From contig JAJRWW010000586.1 of NCBI GenBank assembly GCA_024276595.1, positions 1-8,168 on the forward strand: 8,168 nt of DNA, written 5' to 3'. The notes under the pieces were generated by a model. It searched no databases. It was not told where the DNA came from and saw only the letters and a list, made by a program, of their open reading frames with translations. Source of the stretch: Myxococcota bacterium. GTDB taxonomy: Bacteria > Myxococcota_A > Polyangia > HGW-17 > JAJRWW01. Positions 7,068 through 8,168 of the stretch are shown here, in pieces (the stretch's first letter is position 1; every line of letters begins with the position of its first letter). The translations under genes and the position numbers were made by a program.

Positions 7068-8168
7068 ATGTTCAAGCGAAGATGGTACTGGCTCGCCATA
7101 CTGGCCCTCATCGTTCCCCTCCACACGGCTCGCGCCGACACGGATGAGGACGACGATGACGACGACGACGGTGGCATCAAGACAGCCCTGTCAGGTTTCC
7201 TTCGGAGCGATGTCCGCTACTCCATCCCGCGGCTGAACCCGTTTTGGTGCCCCAAGTCCGCGGGAGGCGGCTGCGCCGGCACCCAGCGGGTAAGCTCCAT
7301 TCCTTCGGGCTTCGACCGAAACGAGAACGCCGCGCGCTTTCGTTTCACCGTTCGCTCAGGGGACTACAAGGGAGTGGCGGAGCTGGACTTTGTCTGGACC
7401 GGGTACGTCCGCGTGACCGACGATCTCCTCTCCTTGGCCGACAGGTCCAGGGTGGATCCATTCCGCATGGAGGCCCATGCCCTGTACTTCGACGTCACGG
7501 ACCTGTTCACAAAGGGGCTGGACGTTCGCATCGGCAAGCAGATCGTCACCTGGGGCAAGGCGGACATGTTCAACCCCACGTCCAACATCAACCCGCTCGA
7601 CCTGGAGGACTCTCTGCTTTTTGGCGACAGGGTTTCCAACAACATGATCCGGGTGGACTACAACCCGTGGAAGGACCTGATCTTCACTCTCGTGTGGGTG
7701 CCCATCTTCAAGCCCTTCCAGCTCAACCGCTGGGCCCCCATCGCCATCAAGGGGGTGGATCGGATCCCCATCGCCGACGGAAACCTCCGAAGACGCCTCC
7801 ACGTGGAGCGAGACTACGCCGAGCAGTTTCTGGGCATGCCCACTGTGGTCAACCGCGCCGCGCCCATGGTGCCCCGTACCCGCATCGAGAACTCCCAGGT
7901 GGGCTTCAAGACCGCCTGGAAGATGGCCAAGATGGACTTCTCTCTGAGCTACTACTACGGCCGTCACGGCATCCCCCAGCCCTACCTGGAGCGCACCTCT
8001 GGCGCGGCCGGGTTCGTGGACGTGGATGCCTCGCTCATGTACCCGCAGATGCACACCCTTGGCTTTGACTGGGCCGGACAGATCCCACTGGGGAAGCTCG
8101 GCGGAGGCGGGCGAGGCATTGGATTTTGGGTGGAGGTGGCGGTGTTCTTTCCGCGGGAGGTGCGCATG
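7068..8168 (+). CDS. DUF1302-like outer-membrane beta-barrel protein, 3' end outside the window
   Basis: The frame stays open for 367 codons to the window edge, so this is an N-terminal fragment. The ATG at 7068 has AGGGTG (7055-7060) seven bases upstream. A clear Sec signal peptide (F2-KRR, hydrophobic 8-18, cleavage after ARA at 21-23) is followed at once by an acidic run including seven consecutive Asp (28-34). The mature part shows alternating beta-strand patterns with aromatic belts. It has the motif RIGKQIVTWGKADMFNP (154-170) followed by TSNINP (171-176), and WVPIFKP (210-216), characteristic of DUF1302-type and related porin-like proteins found beside MMPL transporters. Cys61 and Cys69 could form a loop disulfide. 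It lies 82 bases after the RND gene on the same strand, suggesting a shared operon and a role as the outer-membrane element of a trans-envelope route. The barrel call is good; assignment to DUF1302 rather than a sister family is tentative. Confidence 0.75.
   Translation, partial: MFKRRWYWLAILALIVPLHTARADTDEDDDDDDDGGIKTALSGFLRSDVRYSIPRLNPFWCPKSAGGGCAGTQRVSSIPSGFDRNENAARFRFTVRSGDYKGVAELDFVWTGYVRVTDDLLSLADRSRVDPFRMEAHALYFDVTDLFTKGLDVRIGKQIVTWGKADMFNPTSNINPLDLEDSLLFGDRVSNNMIRVDYNPWKDLIFTLVWVPIFKPFQLNRWAPIAIKGVDRIPIADGNLRRRLHVERDYAEQFLGMPTVVNRAAPMVPRTRIENSQVGFKTAWKMAKMDFSLSYYYGRHGIPQPYLERTSGAAGFVDVDASLMYPQMHTLGFDWAGQIPLGKLGGGGRGIGFWVEVAVFFPREVRM

Noticed and set aside
6518..7180. Minus-strand open frame with a poly-serine start
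   Set aside because: The serine run is simply the reverse complement of the Asp triplet repeat in the barrel gene. The rest is antisense to the RND C-terminus.
7244..8068. Plus-strand open frame of 274 codons in a different frame over the barrel gene
   Set aside because: The overlapping frame beginning at 7068 has a signal peptide and a recognisable barrel motif. This frame has Arg/Gly/His-rich noise.

Overview
The window is GC-rich, densely coding bacterial DNA with strong G/C preference at third codon positions, GTG starts and purine-rich ribosome binding sites. It encodes inner-membrane transporters, a Lnb/DUF4105-type periplasmic enzyme and an outer-membrane beta-barrel, so the host is a diderm (Gram-negative). 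The combination of an MMPL-type RND protein, a DUF1302-like barrel and a DUF4105 protein is reminiscent of Myxococcota and related former deltaproteobacteria. That placement is an inference from gene content, not from a marker gene. No rRNA, tRNA, CRISPR array, insertion sequence or phage gene is visible.

Layout: four genes in three transcription units. On the minus strand (79-2349) lies a 756-residue POT/PTR2-family major facilitator. It is far longer than usual because a predicted periplasmic domain of about 185 residues, plus extra membrane helices, is inserted between transmembrane helices 6 and 7. A 201-base divergent intergenic region (2350-2550) separates it from a plus-strand gene (2551-3834) for a DUF4105/Lnb-like protein: signal peptide, papain-like-type His/Cys motifs and five C-terminal membrane helices. 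A 112-base gap (3835-3946) follows, holding a perfect 7-bp inverted repeat inside a promoter-like sequence and a six-codon mini-ORF whose stop overlaps the next start. Then come a 1012-residue MMPL/RND-family transporter (3947-6985) and, 82 bases on, the first 367 codons of a beta-barrel outer-membrane protein (7068 to beyond the window end).

How the genes may work together: the last two probably form one operon, and an RND/MMPL inner-membrane pump beside a DUF1302-like barrel suggests a trans-envelope route for a lipid or other hydrophobic molecule. A periplasmic LolA-like or DUF1329 partner would be expected downstream, outside this window. The Lnb-like gene may act on lipoprotein acylation, which fits an envelope-biogenesis neighbourhood. 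The POT transporter would bring peptides or similar small solutes across the inner membrane. The most unusual items are two domain insertions in otherwise recognisable transporters: the periplasmic domain in the POT protein and a helix-rich insertion of roughly 195 residues in the second periplasmic loop of the RND protein.
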